Origin: DATFYM01 sp035315065
GTDB lineage: Bacteria > Acidobacteriota > Terriglobia > UBA7540
NCBI GenBank assembly: GCA_035315065.1
Contig: DATFYM010000003.1
Span: 1-34,152 of the forward strand
Direction of reading: 5' to 3'
Length of the DNA stretch: 34,152 nucleotides
Positions 7,968 through 15,040 of the stretch are shown piece after piece (position 1 is the first letter of the stretch; every line of letters begins with the position of its first letter). Below the pieces are notes generated by a model. The model saw only the letters and a list, made by a program, of their open reading frames with translations, had not been told where the DNA came from and did not search any database. The position numbers and the translations under genes are program-made.

Positions 7968-8965
7968 CGGGACAAAGGCCGGTTATGCTGGGCATCATTG
8001 GCGACAGTGCGGCGGGCAAATCGACGCTGACGCAGGGATTGATGAATCTGCTCCGTCCCGAATACGTGACTCACGTTTGCACCGACGACTATCACAAATA
8101 CGACCGAACCGAGCGAGCTGCACGCGGCATTACGGCGCTCCATCCGGATTGTAACTATCTCGACATTCTGGAACTGCAGTTGGAGCGCTTGCATTACGGC
8201 CAGCCAATTCTCAAGCCCGTTTACGACCATTCCACCGGGATGCTCGTCCGTCCGGAGTATGTCCAGCCCCGGGAATTCGTGATCGTCGAAGGCCTGCTCG
8301 GATTCCACACGCCCGTGATGCGGCAATTTTATGACGTCAAGGTATTCCTTGAGCCACCTGAGGACCTGCGACGGGTGTGGAAGATCAAGAGGGACACCGC
8401 GAAGCGGGGGTATATGGCGGCACAGGTATTGGATGAGCTGGAAAAACGCGAGCCGGATTCCCGCGACTTCATTCGTCCTCAGCGGGAATACGCGGATATT
8501 GTGGTGCAGTTCTACCCCCCCTGTGGCGTCCCGGCAGCGAACACGAACGGCCATCTCAATGTTCGCCTCATTTTGCGCCCCACCATTCCTCATCCTGACA
8601 TGAGCTACCTCTGTGGCAGGGAGAGCGAGGACGCCGGAATCCGCCTGATGCTGGGCCGCGATACGGGGCGTCCGGTTGATATTCTGGAGATCGATGGCAG
8701 TGTGACTCCCGGGCAGAGTGCGTACCTCGAGGAGACGATCTGGAGGCATTTACCTGGTGTTCAGCCCATTCCTGCAGACCAGTTCGGTACTTATCAGGAT
8801 CGCGGCGAAGCGCGCCACAGCGATCCGCTCGCGCTCACCCAACTTCTCTTGACCTATCATCTGCTGCGCGAATACGGGACGGGCGCTCAACGGCTGTTTT
8901 CGCCACCGGTGGCGGCACTTAGCCGCGTCAGGCTCAGCCACGCCTCGACCGGCGAAGGTAGCTAG
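7964..8965 (+). CDS. prk: Phosphoribulokinase (class II-like length)
   Basis: Makes ribulose-1,5-bisphosphate, the RuBisCO substrate, from ribulose 5-phosphate and ATP. It has 333 residues. The P-loop is GDSAAGKST (13-21), the catalytic acidic pair is in CTDDYHKYDRTER (39-51), the substrate segment is LKPVYDHSTG (83-92), Walker B is FVIVEGLLG (105-113), and KIKRDTAKRGY (140-150) carries the conserved arginines. The length and the DDYHKYDR and KPVYDH blocks fit plant/cyanobacterial class II enzymes better than the about 290-residue proteobacterial class I. The P-loop has Ala-Ala where thioredoxin-controlled enzymes have a cysteine, so that redox switch is absent. The ATGA overlap with cbbX shows it belongs to the operon, and it is its last visible gene. 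Confidence 0.92.
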   Translation: MTGQRPVMLGIIGDSAAGKSTLTQGLMNLLRPEYVTHVCTDDYHKYDRTERAARGITALHPDCNYLDILELQLERLHYGQPILKPVYDHSTGMLVRPEYVQPREFVIVEGLLGFHTPVMRQFYDVKVFLEPPEDLRRVWKIKRDTAKRGYMAAQVLDELEKREPDSRDFIRPQREYADIVVQFYPPCGVPAANTNGHLNVRLILRPTIPHPDMSYLCGRESEDAGIRLMLGRDTGRPVDILEIDGSVTPGQSAYLEETIWRHLPGVQPIPADQFGTYQDRGEARHSDPLALTQLLLTYHLLREYGTGAQRLFSPPVAALSRVRLSHASTGEGS

Positions 8966-8974
8966 CGCTGTAGT

Positions 8975-9005
8975 CCGCGCGGAGTTTGGGCTGGCAACCG
9001 CGCGG
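8975..9005. terminator. Possible bidirectional stem-loop between prk and purN
   Basis: Two copies of CCGCGCGG (8975-8982 and 8998-9005), each self-complementary, can form an 8-bp stem with a 15-nt loop between two convergent genes. There is no T-run on either side, so function as an intrinsic terminator is uncertain. Confidence 0.35.
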
Positions 9006-9025
9006 TCGCGTTGGAATCTGGTCAA

Positions 9026-9628
9026 TCATCTCCTCACCAGGACACGCCGTCCCTCGATTTTGATCCGATCCTCAACCAGCAGGCAGATTGCTTCCGAATA
9101 AATCCGGTGTTCCTCTTTCAAGATGCGAGCCGACAAGGTCTCCACCGTATCGTCATCGCGCACGGGGACGATGGCCTGGCAGACGATCGGGCCGGTATCG
9201 ACGCCCTCGTCCACCAGGTGGACCGTGCAGCCGGTGAACTTCACACCGTGTTCCAGCGCCTGCTTCTGAGCGTCCACGCCGGGAAAGGCCGGCAGCAGCG
9301 CCGGATGAATGTTAAGGATGCGATGGGGAAACGCACGCACGAAATAAGGGCTGAGGACGCGCATGAAGCCGGCGAGGCACACGAAATCCACCTGGAACTC
9401 ACGCAGCACGGCCACCACCTCGCGGTCGTAGGCCTCGCGCTCCTTGCCCTTGGAGGGAACGAAGCGCGCGGGCAGGCCCATCTTCTTGGCCAGCGCGAGG
9501 CCGGGCGCCTCCTCGCGATTGCTGACCACCACGCTGATCCGCGCCGGGACCTTGCCCGCTTCGATGTTGCGGGCGATGGCTTCGAAGTTGGAGCCACGGC
9601 CCGACAGTAGTATTCCAAGGCTCTTCAT
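9026..9628 (-). CDS. purN: Phosphoribosylglycinamide formyltransferase
   Basis: Third step of purine synthesis: transfers the formyl group of 10-formyl-tetrahydrofolate to GAR. The protein has 200 residues. It opens with LGILLSGRGSNFEAIA (phosphate-binding GRGSN at 10-14), and has the catalytic stretch ILNIHPALLPAFPG with the Asn and His, then TVHLVDEGVDTGPI with the catalytic Asp. The start MKSLG at 9628 is chosen because homologues begin there. The frame is open for another 24 codons, but those codons come from the heptamer repeat array upstream and give a low-complexity peptide with QIVNRQ and IVN repeats. No clear Shine-Dalgarno is seen. It is the last gene of the purF-lepB-purM-purN block and converges with prk. 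Confidence 0.94.
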   Translation of the reverse strand: MKSLGILLSGRGSNFEAIARNIEAGKVPARISVVVSNREEAPGLALAKKMGLPARFVPSKGKEREAYDREVVAVLREFQVDFVCLAGFMRVLSPYFVRAFPHRILNIHPALLPAFPGVDAQKQALEHGVKFTGCTVHLVDEGVDTGPIVCQAIVPVRDDDTVETLSARILKEEHRIYSEAICLLVEDRIKIEGRRVLVRR

Positions 9629-9646
9629 TGGCGACCGATCAAAAGA

Positions 9647-9771
9647 ATTGACGATTGCAGATTGACGATTGACGATTTGAAGAAAGGAGCCGTCAGCCAT
9701 CAGCTCTCACCAAGCCACCCGTCGGCTGATCATCTTTCAATCGTCAATCGACAATCGTCAATCGTCAATGT
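9647..9771. repeat. Heptamer repeat arrays in inverted orientation (ATTGACG / TCAATCG)
   Basis: The left array has heptamers ATTGACG, ATTGCAG, ATTGACG, ATTGACG (9647-9674). The right array has TCAATCG, TCAATCG, ACAATCG, TCAATCG, TCAATGT (9737-9771). The two are reverse complements and can pair into a long hairpin around a 60-bp centre, which itself holds a second small inverted pair (CATCAGC/GGCTGAT). The right array contains the last codons and the stop of purM (residues IDD and TGA). The whole sits in the gap between purM and purN. Confidence 0.75.
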
Positions 9772-10783
9772 ATTTGACCCCGGGCCGGCCTGCCACCACT
9801 CGGCCAATGGTCCAGAACTTCTCCCGCTTCCTCTTGAGCACAGCCGTCACCGAATCGAGGTTGCGCTCGCCGATCACCAGCATCATACCCACGCCCATGT
9901 TGAAGGTGCGCAGCATGTCATCCTCGGGAACCTGGCCGAGGTTCTCGATCAAATCGAAGATCGGCGGCACGGGCCAGCTTCCTGGGCGCAATTGCATCTG
10001 GCAGCCTCGGGGCAGAATGCGGGGCGGATTATCGGTAAGCCCGCCCCCGGTGATGTGGACCAGGCCGTTGATCCAGCCTTTTTCGAGCAGCGGCTTAACC
10101 ACCGGCCAGTAGCACCGATGCGGCGCCAGCAGCGCGTCGCCGAGCGTCTGCCCCAACTCCGCCACGTGCTCGGTAAGCTTCAGGCCCTGCTTCTCCAGCA
10201 GGACCTTGCGCGCCAGGGAGTAACCGTTGGTGTGCAGACCCAGCGAGGGCAGGCCGAGAACGACGTCGCCAGGCCGGATACGTTCGCCATCGATGATTTT
10301 GGCGCGCCGCACCCAACCGACGATGGTCCCGGCAAGGTCGTATTCGCCCTCCGGATAGAAGCCCGGCATCTCCGCCGTCTCGCCGCCGATGAGCGCGCAG
10401 CCCACCGCCCGGCAAGCGCGGGCCAGGCTCCCGACGACTTCCGTCACCACTTCGGGCCGCAACTTCCCCGTCGCCAGGTAGTCAAGGAAGAAAAGGGGCG
10501 CAGCGCCGTGCACGGCGATGTCGTTGACGCAGTGATTCACCAGATCGGCGCCGACGGTGGAATGCCGGTCCAGCGCGAAAGCGATCTTGAGCTTGGTGCC
10601 CACGCCGTCGACGCTAGAGACCAGAACGGCGTCGCGCGGTAGACGTTGGAGGGAAAAGAAGCCGCCGAACGCTCCCACCTCACGTAACACCTGCGGGTTG
10701 AACGTTCGTCGAGCAAGTTGCTTGATGCGGGATTTGGCGCGGCTGGCCGCGTCGATGTCTACTCCGGCGTCACGATAGCGCAT
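9758..10783 (-). CDS. purM: Phosphoribosylformylglycinamidine cyclo-ligase (AIR synthetase)
   Basis: Fifth step of purine synthesis: ATP-dependent ring closure of FGAM to AIR. At 341 residues it has the family length. Visible landmarks are VLVSSVDGVGTKLKIAF (54-70), the HCVNDIAVHGAAPLFFLDY block (84-102), LIGGETAEMPGFYPEGEYD (136-154), the ATP-site segment GLPSLGLHTNGYSLAR and HITGGGLTDNPPRILP. The N-terminus MRYRDAGVDIDA is typical, so the ATG at 10783 is right, although no good Shine-Dalgarno precedes it. The C-terminus reads VKYIDD, its last three residues and stop being encoded by the heptamer array that starts there. It lies between lepB and purN. Confidence 0.95.
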   Translation of the reverse strand: MRYRDAGVDIDAASRAKSRIKQLARRTFNPQVLREVGAFGGFFSLQRLPRDAVLVSSVDGVGTKLKIAFALDRHSTVGADLVNHCVNDIAVHGAAPLFFLDYLATGKLRPEVVTEVVGSLARACRAVGCALIGGETAEMPGFYPEGEYDLAGTIVGWVRRAKIIDGERIRPGDVVLGLPSLGLHTNGYSLARKVLLEKQGLKLTEHVAELGQTLGDALLAPHRCYWPVVKPLLEKGWINGLVHITGGGLTDNPPRILPRGCQMQLRPGSWPVPPIFDLIENLGQVPEDDMLRTFNMGVGMMLVIGERNLDSVTAVLKRKREKFWTIGRVVAGRPGVKYIDD

Positions 10784-10791
10784 GGGAAGGG

Positions 10792-10983
10792 CTATCAGCC
10801 TTCAGCTATCAGCTTTCAGCGCGAAAGATCGGACGATCAGCGCTCAGCCATCAGCAACAGCCTTCAGCTTTCCAGCCGTCAGCAGCCAGCCCCGCGACCA
10901 GTCGATCATTTCTTGCTGATTGCTGATACCTGACGGCTGAAAGCTCCTTCGCTGATAGCTGATTGCTGATCGCTGACGGCTTT
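10792..10983. repeat. Heptamer repeat arrays in inverted orientation (CTATCAG / GCTGATA)
   Basis: The left part consists of heptamers CTATCAG, CCTTCAG, CTATCAG, CTTTCAG (10792-10819) and a looser series CGATCAG, CGCTCAG, CCATCAG ... CCGTCAG to about 10889. The right part is their reverse complement (TGCTGAT, TGCTGAT, ACCTGAC ... GCTGATA, GCTGATT, GCTGATC, GCTGACG; 10914-10980). The array fills the whole 200-bp gap between the start of purM and the end of lepB in an otherwise tight gene block. Confidence 0.75.
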
Positions 10984-11853
10984 TCAAAAACTCTTTCCCA
11001 TCCTCGACCAGCGCGTCTTCTTGAAGAAGTTCCAGACGATCGAGCCGTCGAATCTCAACCGTGCCAGCAGGTCGTCGTCCTGCCAATCGGTGCTGGGCGC
11101 GTCGTAGGACCAATAGACAAACAGCGGTTCGCCAACCACGTAGTCCACCGGCACGAAGCCCCAGAAGCGGCTGTCGAGCGAGTTGTCGCGATTGTCGCCC
11201 ATCGCGAACAGGTACCCCTGCGGCACGTGCAGCCCGTCGTCGCGAATGAAGTTAGGCATCGCGCGCGCCCAGCCGGGATCGAGGCCCCACGAGGCGGGCA
11301 GCGTATCGATCTGGCTGATGGGCGGCGGAAAGCTGTCGCGCAAGGGGTAAAACACGTTGCTCTGCGGCTCGATGTAGGGTTCCTTCAGCGGCCGGCCGTT
11401 GACGAAGACCCGCTTGTTTTCGATCTTCACCACGTCGCCCCCCACGCCGATCACGCGCTTCACGAACATCACGGCCGGGTTGATTGGATAATGGAACGCC
11501 ACGATGTCCTGGCGGTGCACGGTGCGCAGCGGCGGAATCCGCAGGGAAGTGTAGGGCAGCCGCGGGCCGTAGAGCAGCTTGTTGAGGAACACGTGATCGC
11601 CGATGAGGATGGTGTGCTCCATGGAGCCGGTGGGGATTACGGTGGCTTCGGCGATGAAGGTACGGATGCAGAACACTCCCACCACCACCAGCAGCAGCGA
11701 TCGGAGTGTTTCCCAGAGCCCCTCGCCATGGGACGAGCGCTTGTGTTCCGGCGGGTCTGGGCTGGGCCCTGCTTCGGGCCTTCCTGCAGGCCCTCCGTCA
11801 TGTAAGTAGGTCCGGGGCTCCAGATTCGTTTCCGGCGATTCAGGTGAGTCCAT
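10984..11853 (-). CDS. lepB: Signal peptidase I
   Basis: Membrane serine protease that removes signal peptides from exported proteins. It has 289 residues. A proline-rich cytoplasmic tail (1-45) is followed by one membrane segment (about 50-66, LRSLLLVVVGVFCIRTF). The catalytic Ser77 is in IPTGSMEHTI, Lys132 is in MFVKRVIGVGGD, and box E is GDNRDNSLDSRFWG near residue 220. About 60 residues between Lys132 and box E form the usual variable insert. The start is 6 nt after the purF stop, so it is co-transcribed with purF; the Shine-Dalgarno is weak (AGGGA). Its place inside a purine gene block has no obvious metabolic meaning. Confidence 0.94.
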   Translation of the reverse strand: MDSPESPETNLEPRTYLHDGGPAGRPEAGPSPDPPEHKRSSHGEGLWETLRSLLLVVVGVFCIRTFIAEATVIPTGSMEHTILIGDHVFLNKLLYGPRLPYTSLRIPPLRTVHRQDIVAFHYPINPAVMFVKRVIGVGGDVVKIENKRVFVNGRPLKEPYIEPQSNVFYPLRDSFPPPISQIDTLPASWGLDPGWARAMPNFIRDDGLHVPQGYLFAMGDNRDNSLDSRFWGFVPVDYVVGEPLFVYWSYDAPSTDWQDDDLLARLRFDGSIVWNFFKKTRWSRMGKSF

Positions 11854-11859
11854 AAAGTC

Positions 11860-13326
11860 TTATTCCCTATCTCGTAATGCCAGCAAAGGTTCCTGCACTT
11901 TGGTGGGGTAATTGCCCGTGTAGCAGGCCAGGCAATAGCGCCCGCTGGGGTCGTCCACCGCCTGGCGCAGGCCTTCCATGGAAAGGTAGCCCAGCGAGTC
12001 GGCGTCGAGCCACTCGCGAATTTCCTCCAAGCTGTGAGTAGCGGCGATCAGCTCCTTCTTGGTCGGCGTATCGATGCCGTAAAAGCACGGCGAGACCGTG
12101 GGCGGGCAACTGATCCGCAAGTGAACTTCTCTCGCCCCGGCCTCCCGTACGATGCGCACGATCTTGCGGCTGGTTGTCCCGCGAATAATCGAATCGTCCA
12201 CCAGCACCACGCGCTGGCCTTCGAGCAGGCTGCGCACGGGGTTGAGTTTGAGCTTGACGCCGAAATCGCGGATGGTCTGGCGCGGCTCAATGAAAGTGCG
12301 TCCCACGTAGTGATTGCGGATGAGGCCGAACTTCATGGGAATGCCGGACTCCTCTGCGAAGCCAAGGGCCGCCGCCACCCCTGAATCGGGCACCGGGACC
12401 ACCATGTCGGCCTGCGCGGGGTGCTCCCGTGCCAGCAGCCGTCCCAGCATTTCCCGGCTGGCCTGAACGCTGCGCCCGAAGATTACGCTGTCCGGGCGCG
12501 AGAAGTAGACGTGCTCGAAGATGCACTGCGTGGGCTGAGGCGGAGCAAAACGCAGCGAGGTGGCGCCGCCGTTCGCCAGGACCAGCATTTCCCCCGGCTC
12601 GATTTCCCGCAGGTACGTGGCGTCGATCAGGTCGAAGGCGCAAGTCTCCGAGGCCACCACGTAAGCGCCGTCGAGCTTGCCCAGGCACAACGGGCGGAAA
12701 CCGCGCGGGTCGCGGATGGCGATCACCGAGTCCTTGAAGAGCATCACCAGCGAGTAGGCGCCCAGCACCTTGTCCAACGCCTCGGCCACCGACTCCGGAA
12801 TGCCGCCGTGCCTCGATCGCGCGAAGTAATGCAGGAACACTTCCGTGTCGCTGGTGGTCTGGAAGATGTCGCCGCGGCTTTCCAGTTCCTTGCGCAGCGC
12901 GGGGGCGTTCACCAGGTTGCCATTGTGAGCCAGCGCCACCTGCCCTTTCTGGCAGCTCACACTTATCGGCTGGGCGTTCTTGAGGTCCGTATCGCCGGCC
13001 GTGGAATAGCGCGTGTGCCCGATGGCGGCACACCCGCGCAGACTTTCCAGCACCGGCTCGGTGAAAACTTCGGCGACGTGACCCATGCCTTTGTGGGCGA
13101 TCAATTCCTGCCCGTCGGAACTCGCGATGCCGGCGCTTTCCTGCCCCCGATGCTGGAGGGCGTAGAGTCCCAGGTAGGTTAGCTTGGCGGCCTCCGGGTG
13201 TCCTTGCACCGCAAAAATGCCGCAATGATCGTGGAACTTGTCGTCGGGTAGCGCGAACGAAGCAAGGCTCCCGGGACAGCCGCTCGCTTCGTTGGGAACG
13301 ACAAAAAGGTTGGAGCCCTCTTTCAA
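11860..13326 (-). CDS. purF: Amidophosphoribosyltransferase, Fe-S type, TTG start
   Basis: First committed step of purine synthesis: PRPP plus glutamine gives phosphoribosylamine. It has 488 residues. The N-terminal nucleophile is Cys35 in DHCGIFAVQGH, implying removal of a 34-residue propeptide. The glutaminase block includes HRGQESAGI and the TRYSTAGD loop; the PRPP site is VVLVDDSIIRGTTS. Cysteines in PTQCIFEH, ISCPP and RYCLACYTGNYP are at the four positions that bind the 4Fe-4S cluster in Bacillus-type enzymes. No ATG occurs before residue 81; TTG at 13326 is chosen because GAGGTGA ends 7 nt before it. It heads the purF-lepB-purM-purN block. A promoter was not recognised in the gap upstream. 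Confidence 0.95.
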   Translation of the reverse strand: MKEGSNLFVVPNEASGCPGSLASFALPDDKFHDHCGIFAVQGHPEAAKLTYLGLYALQHRGQESAGIASSDGQELIAHKGMGHVAEVFTEPVLESLRGCAAIGHTRYSTAGDTDLKNAQPISVSCQKGQVALAHNGNLVNAPALRKELESRGDIFQTTSDTEVFLHYFARSRHGGIPESVAEALDKVLGAYSLVMLFKDSVIAIRDPRGFRPLCLGKLDGAYVVASETCAFDLIDATYLREIEPGEMLVLANGGATSLRFAPPQPTQCIFEHVYFSRPDSVIFGRSVQASREMLGRLLAREHPAQADMVVPVPDSGVAAALGFAEESGIPMKFGLIRNHYVGRTFIEPRQTIRDFGVKLKLNPVRSLLEGQRVVLVDDSIIRGTTSRKIVRIVREAGAREVHLRISCPPTVSPCFYGIDTPTKKELIAATHSLEEIREWLDADSLGYLSMEGLRQAVDDPSGRYCLACYTGNYPTKVQEPLLALRDRE

Positions 13327-13574
13327 GCGAAACTCACCTCAATCAGAGACGGCCGTACTGCCACTGCTTTACTATTCTGCACCTAAGTCGCGCCGTGTGC
13401 AATAAGTTTCCCCAACGTCCGTCGTCAGTTGTCCGTTGCGTGTTCAGTGAACCTCGTCCTTGCAAATCGGGAATGGCGTGCCATAATTGCGTGGATGATT
13501 GCGCGCCGTATGGAAACGCTTGTCCACGAACGGCTTGGCCAATTCCCGGCGGTGGGATTGCTGGGCCGGGCGAT

Positions 13575-13683
13575 CTAACCCATTACCGCAATGCCTTCGG
13601 CGACCGCGGCGTCCCTAAGGAAAAGGTCCGAGGTAGCCAGCGGGAGGTTGGTGCGCAACGCCAAATCCAGATACGCCGGCTTC
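13575..13683 (-). pseudogene. VapC-type PIN toxin, C-terminal remnant
   Basis: Read on the minus strand, this stretch encodes PAYLDLALRTNLPLATSD, then LFLRDAAVAEGIAVMG and a TAG stop. AYLDLALRTNLPLATxD is the characteristic third-acidic-residue region of VapC PIN ribonucleases and the following helix and strand fit too. The frame is closed upstream by a stop near 13690, at the edge of the heptamer array. Only about 36 residues remain, so the gene is dead. The rest of the purF upstream region (13327-13574) shows no gene. Confidence 0.65.
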
Positions 13684-13685
13684 AC

Positions 13686-13829
13686 GCATTATTGAGGATC
13701 ATTGAGTCATCGAGCCATTGAACCATTGAAGTAAGTTTGCTGACGGCTGATAACTGACGGCTGACGGCTAGCCGCCTTTTTCAATAGCTCAATGGCCCGA
13801 TGACTCAATGACGCAATGATTCAATTCCC
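13686..13829. repeat. Heptamer-like repeat arrays in inverted orientation (CATTGAG / CTCAATG)
   Basis: The left part (13686-13733) holds TATTGAG, CATTGAG, CATCGAG, CATTGAA, CATTGAA spaced by short units. The right part (13779-13829) holds TCAATAG, CTCAATG, CTCAATG, GCAATGA and TTCAATT, the reverse complements. The centre carries GCTGACGGCTGA-type units like those near 10900. The stop codon of the biotin carrier protein gene (13821-13823) lies in the last right-hand unit. Confidence 0.65.
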
Positions 13830-14405
13830 TCCCTCCAGCCGCAGCAGCTTCGCTCCCGCCTCGACGCCCGACCCCTCGGCCGCGTATATCCTTCCTATCC
13901 GACCGGCGCGCGGGGCGTGAAGTTCGTTCTGCATCTTCATGGCTTCGATCACCACCAGTCCCTGGCCACGGCTCACCTGCTGGCCTTCCACCACCAGGAC
14001 CTTGACGATCTTCCCCGGCATGGGCGCAACGATTTCCTGCGGTCCTTCGCCCGTGGCTGAGCCCGCCCGGCGGGACCAGGCACGGGGATCGCGAACCTCC
14101 ACTTCGTACTCGCGCGGGCCGAGCACGACTACATACGAAGCCTCACCTGGGGAAGCGCCGGGCCGAGATGAGACGCGTGCCTCGTAGGATCGCCCGTCGA
14201 TCAGGATGGAGTAGACACCGGGTGTAATCTCGACCCAATCGGCCGAGCCAGCGCGACCCGCTCCGTCGTTCGAGGGCGTCGCCGTTGCCGGAGCGTCTAA
14301 CGAAAAGTCCACTTGTCCGCTACTCGCTGGGCTGCCCCTCGTGCGCAACTCAAGCCGGTGGTTTGAAGTGTCCGCGCCCCGGTTTAGTTGAATGTCGAAT
14401 TTCAT
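13821..14405 (-). CDS. Biotin carboxyl carrier protein of an acyl-CoA carboxylase
   Basis: Carrier subunit that holds the biotin shuttling CO2 from biotin carboxylase to a carboxyltransferase. It has 194 residues. The C-terminal biotinyl domain (about 122-192) contains APMPGKIVKVLVVEGQQV and the biotinylation motif EAMKMQNE with Lys157. The N-terminal half has a strand-rich domain (55-107, GVYSILIDGRSYEARV and GPREYEVEVRDPR) like the BT-type linker domain of acyl-CoA carboxylase alpha chains, joined by an acidic and Ala/Gly-rich linker. Its partner is the biotin carboxylase at 15041-16576; the MazEF-like pair lies between them. The ATG is 2 nt after the toxin stop and lacks its own Shine-Dalgarno, so translation is probably coupled to the toxin. 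No carboxyltransferase is in the window. Confidence 0.9.
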   Translation of the reverse strand: MKFDIQLNRGADTSNHRLELRTRGSPASSGQVDFSLDAPATATPSNDGAGRAGSADWVEITPGVYSILIDGRSYEARVSSRPGASPGEASYVVVLGPREYEVEVRDPRAWSRRAGSATGEGPQEIVAPMPGKIVKVLVVEGQQVSRGQGLVVIEAMKMQNELHAPRAGRIGRIYAAEGSGVEAGAKLLRLEGGN

Positions 14406-14407
14406 GG

Positions 14408-14722
14408 CTAGTGAAGAGCGAGGGCAAACTTGATGGCCTCCTCAACCGAGGCCATTTTGTCTGGCGAGAGGGTGGTGATACTTCTTTCCAGAGTGCCTTT
14501 GGAAATGGTGATGATGCCATCAAGATTGACAACGCACGCTTTGGGCATGCCGTCCTCCGGCCCCAACGGCACTTCTACCGGAATATCATGGATGGTCCGC
14601 GTCACCGGGGCCACGGTCATCGAGGCGCGTACCGCATAGGCCGAATCCCGTTTGAGGAGCACTACTGGTCGGCGGCCAATCGGTTTCGGGACATTCGCCC
14701 ACCAAACCTCGCCGTGTTTCAT
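14408..14722 (-). CDS. MazF/PemK-family mRNA interferase toxin
   Basis: A 104-residue toxin of the MazF/PemK/CcdB-like barrel family, which cleaves mRNA at short sequences. It shows the family N-terminus KHGEVWWANVPKPIGRRPVV (2-21) with the conserved Arg17-Arg18, the strand MTVAPVTRTIHDIPVEV (35-51) with the conserved Thr41, and the later VVNLDGIITISKGTLER (64-80) typical of the family. The upstream antitoxin frame overlaps its first 137 nt, and the toxin's stop lies 2 nt before the carrier protein start. The gene therefore sits inside a carboxylase operon and would be co-transcribed with it. No inactivating change is seen. Confidence 0.88.
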   Translation of the reverse strand: MKHGEVWWANVPKPIGRRPVVLLKRDSAYAVRASMTVAPVTRTIHDIPVEVPLGPEDGMPKACVVNLDGIITISKGTLERSITTLSPDKMASVEEAIKFALALH

Positions 14723-14981
14723 TATTGTACTCAGCGCTCCAGTCTTCCTCGGGCCAGACTTCCGCGGCCAGTTTGAGGCCAGCCTGCCCTAAGGCGGGGT
14801 TCTCGGGCTTCCGCCGATAGCCTTCCACATAGCGACGATCCAACTCCTCCTCCTTCAGCTTTCTCAAATACTCCTCGCACGCCGCTCTGATCAGGGCTGC
14901 ACGCGTCGAGTGAGATGCCTTCGCCCTCCGGTTCACAGCGCGGAGCAGGGTTTCGTCCATCGGTACTTGGATCACCTTCAT
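14586..14981 (-). CDS. Ribbon-helix-helix antitoxin (MazE/VapB-like), unusually long 3' overlap
   Basis: Antitoxin partner of the downstream MazF-like toxin. The first 50 residues form a ribbon-helix-helix DNA-binding domain: MKVIQVPMDETLLRAVNRRA with STRAALIRAACEEYLRKLKE, so it probably represses its own promoter. The toxin-neutralising tail follows (GLKLAAEVWPEEDWS at about 75-89). GAGGAGG lies 5 nt before the chosen ATG at 14981. Antitoxins of this kind normally end right after the EEDW motif. Here no stop occurs, and the frame runs 137 nt into the toxin gene, adding about 40 residues of off-frame sequence. A lost stop by a point change or small indel is likely. Total length is 131 residues. 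Confidence 0.8.
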   Translation of the reverse strand: MKVIQVPMDETLLRAVNRRAKASHSTRAALIRAACEEYLRKLKEEELDRRYVEGYRRKPENPALGQAGLKLAAEVWPEEDWSAEYNNETRRGLVGECPETDWPPTSSAPQTGFGLCGTRLDDRGPGDADHP

Positions 14982-15040
14982 GGGACCCTCCTCATTGAGC
15001 CACACGAAATATTGTGGAACCGAATGTCGAGTTCGTCAAC

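Noticed and set aside
9629..9700. Upstream extension of purN by 24 residues
   Set aside because: These codons lie in the heptamer array and give a repeat peptide not found in the enzyme family.
10792..10983. CRISPR array or tRNA cluster
   Set aside because: The period is 7 bp, units occur in both orientations, and no cloverleaf can be drawn.
12287..13225. Minus-strand open frame of 312 codons inside purF
   Set aside because: Same strand but a different frame from purF, with Arg/Gly/Ala-rich composition and no motif.
13395..13721. Plus-strand open frame of 108 codons upstream of purF
   Set aside because: No ribosome-binding site or family resemblance; it covers the antisense of the VapC remnant and part of a repeat array.
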